The notes under the pieces: model-generated
Databases searched by the model: none
What the model was told of the DNA's origin: nothing
The model's input: only the letters and a program-made list of their open reading frames with translations
Position numbers and translations under genes: made by a program
Assembly (NCBI GenBank): GCA_016191555.1
Contig: JACPVX010000037.1
Span: forward strand, 1 to 64,000
Direction: 5' to 3'
DNA: 64,000 bases
Source of the DNA: Bacteroidota bacterium
Lineage (GTDB): Bacteria > Bacteroidota > Bacteroidia > Cytophagales > Cyclobacteriaceae
In this document: piece by piece, positions 9,665-18,400 of the stretch
How the letters are laid out: every line of letters starts with the position of its first letter
Numbering within the stretch: the first letter of the stretch is position 1

Positions 9665-10689
9665 TTGCGGTATAACGTAAGTCGAACGGTATAAATATCG
9701 GCATCTTGCAAAATTTCTAAACGATGGCGATCGGGATAGCTTAGTTCCAACCGCTTTCGCAGATTGTCAAGCCCAAAGCCTGAGCGGAGTTTGGTAGGAT
9801 CGGTCGCCAGAATTTGATTCGACACTTCATAGTAAATGGTTTGATCATTCACGCGAAGTTTCATTTTGATCCAACTGTTTTTATCCTTGTCGCGCACACC
9901 ATGTTTAAAAGCATTTTCCAAAAGCGTGATCATCAACAGCGGAGCTATTTCTACGTGATGATAATCACCGTGCTTGTCGAACTGAAGATCAAAACCATTT
10001 GTCAATCGAATGGATTCAAGATGAATGTAGTCATGCAGATAATCCAGTTCTTTGGTAAGTGGCACGCTCAATTTGCTGGCATCGTAAATCATATAGCGCA
10101 TGATGTTGGAAAGTTTAATGATCACGTCAGTAGCATTATCCGATTTAGCATACACCAAGTAGTTAAGATTGTGCAGTGTGTTGAAAAGAAAGTGAGGATT
10201 GATTTGAGCTTTGAGAAAATTGAGTTCAGCGGCCAGTTTTTCATTTTGTAATTGCTTTTGCTTGCTTTCCAAATCAAATCGATCTACGGTGAAGCGAATC
10301 ATTCCGGTAAAAAGCATAAACCCGAGCGCATCCCAAATGGTGCTGATCACACGGCTCAGTTTTACGGTTTTGAAGTAATCTACGTTCTTTGAAAAGGAAG
10401 GATAAATTTCATTTTCAACAAGGATGCGGATAGTCGAGACAAAACCGATCAAAAGCAATGTCAGAAAAAGGTAACGCCACACTTGCTTTCGCGAAAGCCA
10501 AACCGGTAACAACAAAAAGTAATGGCCGTAACTGGCGACTAAATTAAAAATCAAGGGAATGCCTACATAAGCAATCCCTAACTGCCATCCGGTAAACTCT
10601 GAAATATCGTAAAACCGATAGGTGGTATATAGCACCCAGAAGGACAGATGCAGCAGAAGGGTTCGATGTTTCCCCAAGAAAAAATTCAT
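9661..10689 (-). CDS. LytS/YehU-type sensor histidine kinase
   Basis: 342-aa inner-membrane sensor kinase. Four hydrophobic segments lie in the first ~145 residues (LLLHLSFWVLYTTYRF, YVGIPLIFNLVASYGHYFLL, YLFLTLLLIGFVSTI and IWDALGFMLFTGMI). They are followed by a helical linker and the His_kinase motif LKAQINPHFLFNTLHNLNYL, where His near residue 168 is the phosphoacceptor. The C-terminal ATPase domain shows the N box (LLENAFKHG) and the G box (GFGLDNLRKRL). The short membrane domain lacks a known periplasmic ligand domain, so the signal is unknown. It is operonic with the LytTR regulator through a 4-base overlap. Confidence 0.94.
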   Translation of the reverse strand: MNFFLGKHRTLLLHLSFWVLYTTYRFYDISEFTGWQLGIAYVGIPLIFNLVASYGHYFLLLPVWLSRKQVWRYLFLTLLLIGFVSTIRILVENEIYPSFSKNVDYFKTVKLSRVISTIWDALGFMLFTGMIRFTVDRFDLESKQKQLQNEKLAAELNFLKAQINPHFLFNTLHNLNYLVYAKSDNATDVIIKLSNIMRYMIYDASKLSVPLTKELDYLHDYIHLESIRLTNGFDLQFDKHGDYHHVEIAPLLMITLLENAFKHGVRDKDKNSWIKMKLRVNDQTIYYEVSNQILATDPTKLRSGFGLDNLRKRLELSYPDRHRLEILQDADIYTVRLTLYRK

Positions 10690-10722
10690 CTTGTAAAGTA
10701 GGATAAAGATAATTCATTGCCA

Positions 10723-10860
10723 TTAAGATTCTTCCAATTGAATGATTGGCTCAGCCAACGGCTTCAATTGATCACCCGATTTGTTGGTAGACCAATTTCC
10801 TTCATCCGCTGATTTCATAGGTGCATTGGTTGAATACTTTTTTCGGCCAGACAAAAACAT
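10723..10860 (-). CDS. Candidate small protein (45 aa) upstream of the kinase operon
   Basis: A 46-codon minus-strand frame beginning ATG TTT TTG TCT and ending with TAA at 10723-10725, 33 bases before the kinase start and in the same direction. The product is hydrophilic, with a basic N-terminus and a C-terminus ending PLAEPIIQLEES. There is no signal peptide or membrane segment. A second in-frame ATG at 10818 would give 31 residues. It fills most of the gap and could be the first gene of the two-component operon. I recognise no family, so the call rests on an open frame and plausible codons only. Confidence 0.35.
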   Translation of the reverse strand: MFLSGRKKYSTNAPMKSADEGNWSTNKSGDQLKPLAEPIIQLEES

Positions 10861-10890
10861 CGTTGTTTCACATACTAACTAAAATAAAAT

Positions 10891-11643
10891 ATGATGAACC
10901 TCATTCGAATCAATTTGATTTTATTGTTTACGGTTTCCTTGGAAGCGTATGCACAAGTGGACACACTCAGATCTATTCCTGAAAAATGGATTACGCAGTC
11001 ACTGCGACAAGAAACAGCCCAATACCTGGTGTTCTTTCAAAACAAGAAAAAACCAAAGCAAGCCGGTACGTTTATATGGAGTCGGCAATTAAAAGTAAAG
11101 AATAACACTATTGAAGTAGAGCAAAAGTGGTACAGCTCTGATTCAACCAGCTATCGCTACGTTTACTCGCTGGTAGATCGAAAAACGTTTTTGCCGATTT
11201 ATCATAAAACGATTATGCAGCGTAGCGGCATTGAGGCATTTGACTTTACAGAGCAAAAGATTAAAGGCTCTGACTCAGTGGCCAATAATACAAAAGCAAC
11301 TTTTGAGTTAGCCGCTTCTAAAACGCTTAATTGGGAGCTGGATTTAGAAACATTTTCCTTGCTGGATTTAAAGCCGGGAAAACGCTTCGCAATTAACTTT
11401 TATCATCCGGGCGGAAGAACGGGCCCAGCGTTTTACGAATACAAAGTAACGGGCGATGAGAAAGTGCACACGTACGAAGACAAAGTTGTGGATTGCTGGA
11501 AGTTGCGAATCGATTATAGCGATAAGTACTATGCTATATTTTACATCAGCAAAAAGAGTAAAGAAGTGATAAAAATGGAGGAGGACTTTGGCGCGGGCGT
11601 CCGGTATAAAGTGAAATTACCATTTGCTATCATGGTTAGATAA
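10891..11643 (+). CDS. Exported protein, DUF3108-like
   Basis: 250-aa protein with a signal peptide (INLILLFTVSLEAYAQ) cleaved near residue 22. The mature part is beta-rich: it follows a pattern of a stated substance quantity, YSLVDRKTFLPIYHKTIMQ, FDFTEQKIKGSD and a C-terminal KVVDCWKLRIDYSDKYYAIFYISKKSKEV-type strand series. This resembles the DUF3108/LolA-like barrel proteins common in Bacteroidota, which end with a segment converting a measured attribute into model behaviour. Expected location is the periplasm. There is no catalytic motif. It is monocistronic as far as can be seen, followed by a terminator at about 11723. Confidence 0.65.
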   Translation: MMNLIRINLILLFTVSLEAYAQVDTLRSIPEKWITQSLRQETAQYLVFFQNKKKPKQAGTFIWSRQLKVKNNTIEVEQKWYSSDSTSYRYVYSLVDRKTFLPIYHKTIMQRSGIEAFDFTEQKIKGSDSVANNTKATFELAASKTLNWELDLETFSLLDLKPGKRFAINFYHPGGRTGPAFYEYKVTGDEKVHTYEDKVVDCWKLRIDYSDKYYAIFYISKKSKEVIKMEEDFGAGVRYKVKLPFAIMVR

Positions 11644-11722
11644 TACCCAGTTTTGTCGCCAAGCGCATACAGTATAAAATCAGAAATTGTTAAAGGCAAC
11701 CCTTTCGGAAGATCTTTCGTCC

Positions 11723-11754
11723 AGAGACTATCGGCAACGGTGGTCTCTTTTTAT
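11723..11754 (+). terminator. Rho-independent terminator
   Basis: Stem AGAGAC (11723-11728) with GTCTCT (11743-11748) followed by a T-rich tract TTTTATTT. It lies 80 bases after the DUF3108-like gene and ahead of the YceI gene on the same strand. Confidence 0.55.
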
Positions 11755-11800
11755 TTGCTAGGAAAAAAACAATCTTTGCTTAACACCTAAACCCTTTCCT

Positions 11801-12349
11801 ATGCTGAAGCTTAAACACCAGTTTCTCGCACTATTACTCTTCTGTGCGTTGACAACCACCGCCCAAAAGTATACCGCCACTAAAGGAGAAATCTCCTTTA
11901 CATCCAACGCGATTTTGGAATTAATTAAAGCATCTTCTTCTAAAGTGCAAGGAGTGCTTGACACGTCTACCGGGCAATTTGCGTTCTTGGTTAAAGTCCA
12001 ATCTTTTGAAGGATTTAACAGCAATTTGCAACGCGAGCATTTCAATGAAAAATACTTGGAAACAGATAAATTTTATGATGCCACTTTTACAGGAAAACTG
12101 GTGGAAGATATCGACTTTTCAAAAGAGGGAACATACGATGTAACTGCCAAGGGTACCCTCGTGATCCATGGCAAAAAACAACCGCGAACCATCACTGGAA
12201 AAATTACGGTCGAAAAAGGAAAAATAAAAATCGACTCAGATTTTAAAGTGTTATTGGCCGATCATGATATTAAAATACCAACCATTATTTCAGAGAAAGT
12301 AGCTACCGAAATCTACATCAAACTGATGATTTGGATGGCCCCTAAATAG
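11801..12349 (+). CDS. YceI-family lipid-binding-like periplasmic protein
   Basis: 182-aa exported protein with signal peptide LKHQFLALLLFCALTTTAQ, cleaved near residue 22. The mature domain shows the YceI lipocalin-like pattern: KYTATKGEISFTSNA at the front, FAFLVKVQSFEGFN and MREHFNEKYLET-type text (QREHFNEKYLETDKFYDATF) in the middle and a C-terminal TGKITVEKGKIKIDSDFKV. YceI proteins bind isoprenoid or other lipids in an elongated barrel; the physiological ligand here is unknown. The protein lacks the usual conserved YceI N-terminal WxxD-type opening, so it is a divergent member. Confidence 0.75.
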   Translation: MLKLKHQFLALLLFCALTTTAQKYTATKGEISFTSNAILELIKASSSKVQGVLDTSTGQFAFLVKVQSFEGFNSNLQREHFNEKYLETDKFYDATFTGKLVEDIDFSKEGTYDVTAKGTLVIHGKKQPRTITGKITVEKGKIKIDSDFKVLLADHDIKIPTIISEKVATEIYIKLMIWMAPK

Positions 12350-12441
12350 AGCCAACAGAAAGAAGATTAGCCTCGTCATTACTTTTTCTTTTCTTATTGC
12401 AAATCCCGTTATAACTTGTAGGGTTTATTTAAAAGAAAGAA

Positions 12442-13947
12442 ATGACAAAGGCGATCAAACCATTGGTTCAACAAACCGATGTCGTACTAATGGGTGCGGG
12501 AATCATGAGTGCCACCTTGGGCATCATATTGAAGGAACTTGACCCTTCTATTACCATACAGATTTTTGAAAGAGCTGATGAAGCGGGTACGGAAAGTTCG
12601 GATGCATGGAACAATGCCGGTACAGGCCATGCCGCTTATTGCGAATTGAACTATACTCCCCAAAAACCCGATGGCTCCATTGACATCGCAAAGGCTGTTA
12701 AAATAGCTGAGTCATACGAAGTGTCGAAAGAGTTTTGGGCCTATCTGGTACAAAAGAAATATCTGCCACAGCCATCCGAGTTTATCACTTCCATTCCACA
12801 TGTAAGCTTTGTGTGGGGCGATACCAATGTGGACTATTTGCGAAAGCGCTACGCCCTCATGAAAGATAACCCCATGTTTCGCGACATGACTTTCACGGAA
12901 GACCGCGACTTGATGAAGCAATGGGCTCCTATCGTCATGAACGGACGTGATCAAAAGCAGCCTCTCGCGGCAACAAAAATGGATTTGGGTACGGATGTCA
13001 ACTTTGGTACCCTCACCCGATCGATGATCAGTCAACTCAGCAAAATGCCGGGTGTAACAGTTCACTATAATGTGGAAGCCTTAGATTTGGACCCGGATGG
13101 TAAAGGTGGGTGGGATGTATTTATCCGGAATCTGCTGAGCGAAGAAAAAGATCAGGTAAATACCAAGTTTGTTTTTATTGGAGCAGGCGGGGCTACGCTG
13201 CATTTGCTGAAGCGCGCAGAGATAAACGAACGCAAAGGATATGGCGGTTTTCCCGTGAGTGGTTTGTGGTTGAAATGTTTGAATGAAGACATCATCAAAC
13301 AACATCATGCGAAAGTATATGGTAAAGCAACCGTAGGGTCGCCACCGATGTCTGTGCCACATGTAGACACGCGCATCATCAATGGAAAAAAGGAATTACT
13401 CTTTGGTCCGTTTGCCGGATTTACCACTAAGTTTTTAAAGAATGGTTCCTTAATGGATTTGCCAAAATCCATTCGCTTCGACAACGCCATCCCGATGATC
13501 TTTGCAGGTATGCGCAACATGCCGCTTACGAAATATCTCATCGAGCAAGTGCGTCAAACACCCGAGCAACGGTTGGAAGCACTGAAAGAATATGTGCCCA
13601 TGGCTGAATTGAAAGATTGGGAACTGAAAGAAGCGGGTCAGCGTGTGCAAGTGATTAAGAAAGATAAAAAAGAAGGAGGCGTTTTAGAATTTGGTACGGA
13701 AGTAGTGGTTGCCGAAGATGGAACCGTGGCTGCGTTATTGGGAGCATCACCGGGTGCGTCCACAGCAGCGGCCGTAATGATGGGCTTGCTTTCAAAATGC
13801 TTTAAGAAGCAATTTCCTACCGATGCCTGGCAGAGTAAGTTGAAGGAAATGGCGCCTTCATTGAACGTAGCACTTTCCAAAAACGAAGAACAATTGCAAG
13901 CATCACGCAAACGCACAGCAGACATCCTAAGCTTAGGTATCAAGTAA
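12442..13947 (+). CDS. mqo: Malate:quinone oxidoreductase
   Basis: 501-aa peripheral membrane flavoenzyme that oxidises L-malate to oxaloacetate and passes electrons to the quinone pool, serving the TCA cycle. The FAD-binding motif VVLMGAGIMSATLG is at residues 14-27, followed by the family's SSDAWNNAGTGHAAYCELNYTP block near 48-68. Other family segments include FVFIGAGGATLHLL, GYGGFPVSGLWL and the C-terminal LGASPGASTAA. The length matches the usual 490-500. The downstream GNAT gene starts only five bases after the stop, suggesting co-transcription. Confidence 0.97.
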   Translation: MTKAIKPLVQQTDVVLMGAGIMSATLGIILKELDPSITIQIFERADEAGTESSDAWNNAGTGHAAYCELNYTPQKPDGSIDIAKAVKIAESYEVSKEFWAYLVQKKYLPQPSEFITSIPHVSFVWGDTNVDYLRKRYALMKDNPMFRDMTFTEDRDLMKQWAPIVMNGRDQKQPLAATKMDLGTDVNFGTLTRSMISQLSKMPGVTVHYNVEALDLDPDGKGGWDVFIRNLLSEEKDQVNTKFVFIGAGGATLHLLKRAEINERKGYGGFPVSGLWLKCLNEDIIKQHHAKVYGKATVGSPPMSVPHVDTRIINGKKELLFGPFAGFTTKFLKNGSLMDLPKSIRFDNAIPMIFAGMRNMPLTKYLIEQVRQTPEQRLEALKEYVPMAELKDWELKEAGQRVQVIKKDKKEGGVLEFGTEVVVAEDGTVAALLGASPGASTAAAVMMGLLSKCFKKQFPTDAWQSKLKEMAPSLNVALSKNEEQLQASRKRTADILSLGIK

Positions 13948-13951
13948 AAAA

Positions 13952-14743
13952 ATGAAGCCCCAGATCAGGCCTTATGAAGAAGGAGACCAAGAAAAGATTA
14001 TTCAATTAATCCTCCCTATTCAGCAGCAAGAGTTTGGTGTGTCGATTACCATTGCGGATCAACCCGATCTGCAAAGCGTTTCGACTTTCTATCAACACGC
14101 TCACGGAAATTTTTGGGTGGCCACACATGGCGATGACATAGTAGGTACCATTGCCCTATTAAATATTGGCAATGGGCAAGGCGTTATCCGTAAAATGTTT
14201 GTTCGATCGGATTACCGTGGCGCAGCATTAGGAATCGCGCAGCAACTACTGGATGCGTTAGTGAATTGGTGCCCCACAAAACAAATCGATGAGATTTTTT
14301 TAGGTACTATTGACACGATGAAAGCAGCACATCGCTTTTATGAGAAGAATGGATTTTACTCAATTGAAAAAGAAATGTTGCCGGCAACTTTCCCGCTCAT
14401 GAGAGTCGACAATCGGTTTTACCAGCGAGTGCTTCGACCATCCACTCGAATTTTTCATATCACACCATCCACGCATTGGAAAACATTTGCCGATCACTCG
14501 AGGTATTCGACATCATCACTAGCGCATGAAGGATTTATTCATTGCTCCACACACGAGCAGATAGCGGGGACACTTCACCGTTTTTTTACAGACCAGCGAG
14601 ATCTGGTGTTGCTCCACATTGAGCCATCTCTATTGCAACATGCACTCAAGTATGAAGAGTCAGATGGAAAGCTGTTTCCACATGTTTATGGTGTCATCAA
14701 TCGCGATGCGATTGTTCGTGTGGAGGTATTGCGATTTCAATAG
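13952..14743 (+). CDS. GNAT acetyltransferase fused to a DUF952 domain
   Basis: 263-aa two-domain cytoplasmic protein. Residues 1-155 form a GNAT N-acetyltransferase with the acetyl-CoA loop in IRKMFVRSDYRGAALGIAQQLL and a late RFYEKNGFYSI motif. Residues ~165-263 match DUF952: RIFHITPSTHWKTF, the HEGFIHCST motif and the end LFPHVYGVINRDAIV. DUF952 proteins are normally stand-alone ~110-residue proteins, so the fusion is unusual. The substrate is unknown; DUF952 resembles an ADP-ribosyl-type fold by published structure work, which I have not checked. It lies five bases after mqo and its 3' end overlaps the convergent YigZ gene by 47 bases. Confidence 0.85.
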   Translation: MKPQIRPYEEGDQEKIIQLILPIQQQEFGVSITIADQPDLQSVSTFYQHAHGNFWVATHGDDIVGTIALLNIGNGQGVIRKMFVRSDYRGAALGIAQQLLDALVNWCPTKQIDEIFLGTIDTMKAAHRFYEKNGFYSIEKEMLPATFPLMRVDNRFYQRVLRPSTRIFHITPSTHWKTFADHSRYSTSSLAHEGFIHCSTHEQIAGTLHRFFTDQRDLVLLHIEPSLLQHALKYEESDGKLFPHVYGVINRDAIVRVEVLRFQ

Positions 14744-15347
14744 CGTGACCTAGCGCCATCAGCAACTCAATTTTTTCAATTAATTCGGGGAATAGCTTTT
14801 TTCGAACAGACGCCACCAGCGAACCGCGATCTTCAAAAAGTTGCTCTTCAATGGCCAATCCAAAATCTTTAATGAGCCGCATCACTTCGGGCGTAGCCGC
14901 ATAATCATAGAAAACGTGAATTTTTTCAGTCACATCTTTCTCTACGATTACACACTGATTCAGTGCCAGCGAGGCACTTTCCCGATAGGCGTGGATCAAT
15001 CCACTTACGCCTAGTTTAGTGCCACCAAAATATCGCACCACGACTACCAAAGTGTTGGTCAGATTTCTGTTTCGCAGTTGTCCTAAAATTGGATCACCAG
15101 CAGAGTGATTTGGTTCACCATCATCGTTCGACCTAAATTTGGAACTATCCGCACCCAGTATATAGGCATAACAATGATGAGTAGCATCGAAGTATTTTTT
15201 CTTTAAAGCAATCACCTGCTGTCTTACTTCCTCCTCATCCTTTACAGGAAAAGCAAAAGAGATGAATTTACTGCCGCTGTCTTTAAAGAGGCCTTCGGAA
15301 GAATTAGTAATGGTATAAAAGGAGAAAGGATTAGCCACTATCTGCAA
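14697..15347 (-). CDS. YigZ/IMPACT family protein
   Basis: 216-aa cytoplasmic protein. The N-terminal UPF0029/Impact domain carries KFISFAFPVKDEEE, HHCYAYILG, the DDGEPNHSAGDPILGQL block near residues 75-93 and VVRYFGGTKLGVSGLI near 105-120, which define the family. The C-terminal ~75 residues are the DUF1949 ferredoxin-like domain (FYDYAATPEVMRLIKDFG). IMPACT proteins affect translation control in eukaryotes; bacterial YigZ has an unclear role, sometimes linked to ribosome or proline-peptidase function. Its 3' end overlaps that of the convergent GNAT-DUF952 gene by 47 bases. Confidence 0.93.
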   Translation of the reverse strand: MQIVANPFSFYTITNSSEGLFKDSGSKFISFAFPVKDEEEVRQQVIALKKKYFDATHHCYAYILGADSSKFRSNDDGEPNHSAGDPILGQLRNRNLTNTLVVVVRYFGGTKLGVSGLIHAYRESASLALNQCVIVEKDVTEKIHVFYDYAATPEVMRLIKDFGLAIEEQLFEDRGSLVASVRKKLFPELIEKIELLMALGHAIEIAIPPHEQSHRD

Positions 15348-15360
15348 AGGTCATAAAAAA

Positions 15361-15386
15361 AGAAAGACTCCCGAAGGAGCCTTTCT
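15361..15386 (-). terminator. Rho-independent terminator of the large surface-protein gene
   Basis: Hairpin AGAAAG-A-CTCC / GGAG-C-CTTTCT with a CGAA tetraloop and one internal mismatch. On the minus strand it is followed by a run of seven T. It sits 22 bases after the stop of the 1624-aa gene and before the YigZ start. Confidence 0.8.
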
Positions 15387-15407
15387 AAATAAAAAATACG
15401 GATTGAA

Positions 15408-18400
15408 TTATTTCTGAACAATTAGCTTCAGCGTAGTTAACTTTTGATTGATCACAATTTTCACAATATAAACTCCCCCGGCTAGCCACTGTGTGTTGAT
15501 AACCACCCGAGAGGGTTCGATGGTGTAATTGCAATTCACTTCTTGTCCAACGCTGTTGATGATGGAGAGACCATTGCATTGCGAACCGTTTAAGTTTATG
15601 TAAGCAGAGCCGTTCGTATTTGGATTGGGGAAAATCTTTATCGCATTATTTTCGGAAGCACCTTCTACCGAGCAAGGCTTCGAGTAGGTGGCGGTTCCAT
15701 CAAAGTCCACCTGCTTCAATCGATAATATGCGTATCCGATCGGAGAGAACTTATCTTCAAAAGAGTAATTGGTTTCCAAAATGGTCGTTCCGGCCGACTT
15801 TACTCTTCCAATCGTTTTGAAAGTTTGCGAGTCATCCGATCGCTGCAGTTCAAAGTAATCACTATTTTTTTCAGAGGCTGTTGTCCAGGTCAAAGAAACA
15901 AAGCCGGAGCTAGTAAGGGCGCAATTGAAGCTTGTCAATTCTACCGGTAAAGCATTGCTGAAAGGTGAGGTACTACTCAAAGTAAATGGACCAAAAATGG
16001 ATGTCGGTGCCGAATTGATAATTGTGCCCGAGGCAAAACTTCCTGTTGTGCCTCCGTTTCCCTGGTCGGTCCACTGTGAACCATTCCACGCGGCTACCCG
16101 AAGTCGGCTAAGATTATCGACTACACCGCTGTTGCTTCCCCAACTAAGTGTAACATTTACGCTGGATGTTCCGGATGTTTGGTTGAGCATCCAATATTCG
16201 GCACCGCTTACGTGATCAATAGTACTCGCGCGTGAAGCATTCGGGTACGTTCCATTCGGGTTTACATTAAAATATTGTGCGGTGTAACTGTCCGTTGCTA
16301 CAGCCGGAGCAGAGATAGAAATAGGCCGGTAGAGGTTCGCTCTTCCTAAAGGAAATGTAAAAGCACTGTTTCCAACTTTTGTTACCGGTCCATCTACATA
16401 GCTAGTATTGCTCACACTTGCCACACTTGCACCATTCAGAATTCGCAGTGTAGCATTTTGCGTAACTACTCCGTTAGTGAAGGTCATGGTGCCGCTTATC
16501 TGGTTTATACCAGAGGAGAATGTTACTCCATTTGTTTTGTTGATGATCAAATTATTGAACGATTGTGTTCCGTTGGTTGAGATCGTGCTGTTACTTCCGC
16601 TTCCTACAAAACTGACCGAACCAGCATTGGCTGTAAACGTTCCATTGTTTGTCCAATTACCATTCACATCTAAATTGAACGAGTTAGAGGTAAGACTTGC
16701 GGCAGCGATAGCTGGAGAAGTAATCGTTCCGGTCACGGCAGGAATAGCAGGATTAATTGTAAGACTTCTGGTAACAGCAGCAGTGTTATTAATCACAGGC
16801 ATATTCTGAGGGCCTGCAACCGGAATCAGTGCATCGGTGGTAGACGTGGGAATTCCATTGCACCAATTGCTGGCTGTAAACCAATCGTTGCTGGTTCCTC
16901 CGAGCCACAGTGTTGTTCCTGCCGGTTGGGCGATCAATGTAAATCCAATTGCTAAATAAGAGCCACCCGCTCCTTGTTGCATTTGCAACTCTACGGTTGA
17001 GTTCGAATTGAGAACACCCGTCCATACAGCCGTGTGCGCATCGCAGCAACCTACGTGGCGTGCCACCTCTACTCCATTGATTAACAAATAGAAACTGTCA
17101 TCATGTGCAGGGATATCAATTTGATACATACCGCACGCAAAGCCAGTGCGTTTTGCCGACATGCTTATGTTGGTGGCACTCATAGTACAACCTAGCCACG
17201 CATTACCGTTCGTAGCATTAGCTGTAGATGGCGCAGTGCCGCTAGTCCATCGAGTTGTCGAATTAAAACTGTATCCAGTAGGACCACTTCCATTTTCGGT
17301 ATAGTATCCTTGGTAATTTGTACCAAGAGTCTGAGAGTTAAAGCCGTACACATTCCACGTTCCTGTCGGGAATGTAGTGTAAGCGGGAATTGGAATTACT
17401 GTAATCGTAGAGGTAGCACTGCCAATGGAACAATTATTACTACCAACTACTGTATAGGTAGTAGTGACGGTGGGTGTGGCCACAACAGAAAATCCAGAAG
17501 TTGCACTCAACCCTGTCGATGGACTCCAGGTATAGTTGGCCGCACCGCTTGCTGTTAATGTAATACCGGCAGAAGGACAAGAAGTTGTTACGGCAGCGGG
17601 TGTTACGCTAGTACTAGGCAGCGGGTCTACTGTTAGTGTGAGACTTTTTGTTACTGAGCATCCAGTAAGTGCAGCATCGGTTAACGTATTGGTAACGGTG
17701 TAAGTTGGGCCAACGGTGGCACCGGTTGTCTGTATAAAGGGATTAGAAATAGTTGAGCTTGGCGCAAATGTAACAGTAGGGTCACTCGGACTTACCGACC
17801 AGGAATAAGTTGCTCCGGTAATGGCCGAAGTAGCTGACAACGCTGCATTGGTGCCCGCACAAACGGTAATATTCGAATTGATTGTTTGAGGACGATTGGA
17901 AGATGGAGTTATCGAAACCTGCAAATTTCCGGGTCCGTTATTGTTTACCAATCTGAATTCTACAGTGGAAGTTGGACCCAGAAATCCTGTCCAAATATTA
18001 GATTGAAGAGTAGGTGTGTAGGCATTGTTTTGAAAAACTTGCACCCCATCGATTAGCAGAGTCAAAAAGTCATCTTGAAAAGGAATATCTATTTGATAAT
18101 ATCCACACGTAAAGTTCGTGCGCTTGAAACTGATTGAATAGTTGGTGCTTCCAAAAGAACAACCAACATAACCAGTAGTGGTTGTAGGCCCATTTGAAGA
18201 TCCCCATTTTGTAGTTGTATTAAAGCTAACACCGCTTTCTGTGTAGTAACCGTAATAGTTGCTCAAGGTCGTATTGTTATGGCAGTAAGCATTCCAAACA
18301 CCATTACCAAAATCAGTAGCCGGTACAGGCGTAACCGGAACATTTTGGACCGTCACCGTGGTGTTGATATTGGCTGTTTGACAACCGGTACTGCCTGTAA

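Noticed and set aside
9814-10251. 145-codon plus-strand frame opposite the sensor kinase
   Set aside because: It is wholly antisense to a well-supported kinase, has no family motifs and its amino-acid composition is that of a reverse-complement shadow.
12712-13065. 117-codon minus-strand frame opposite mqo
   Set aside because: Shadow of the mqo frame; no recognisable product and no regulatory signal.
16408-16809. 133-codon plus-strand frame opposite the 1624-aa surface protein
   Set aside because: Antisense to repetitive Thr/Ser-rich coding sequence; hydrophobic residues result from the reversed repeat codons.
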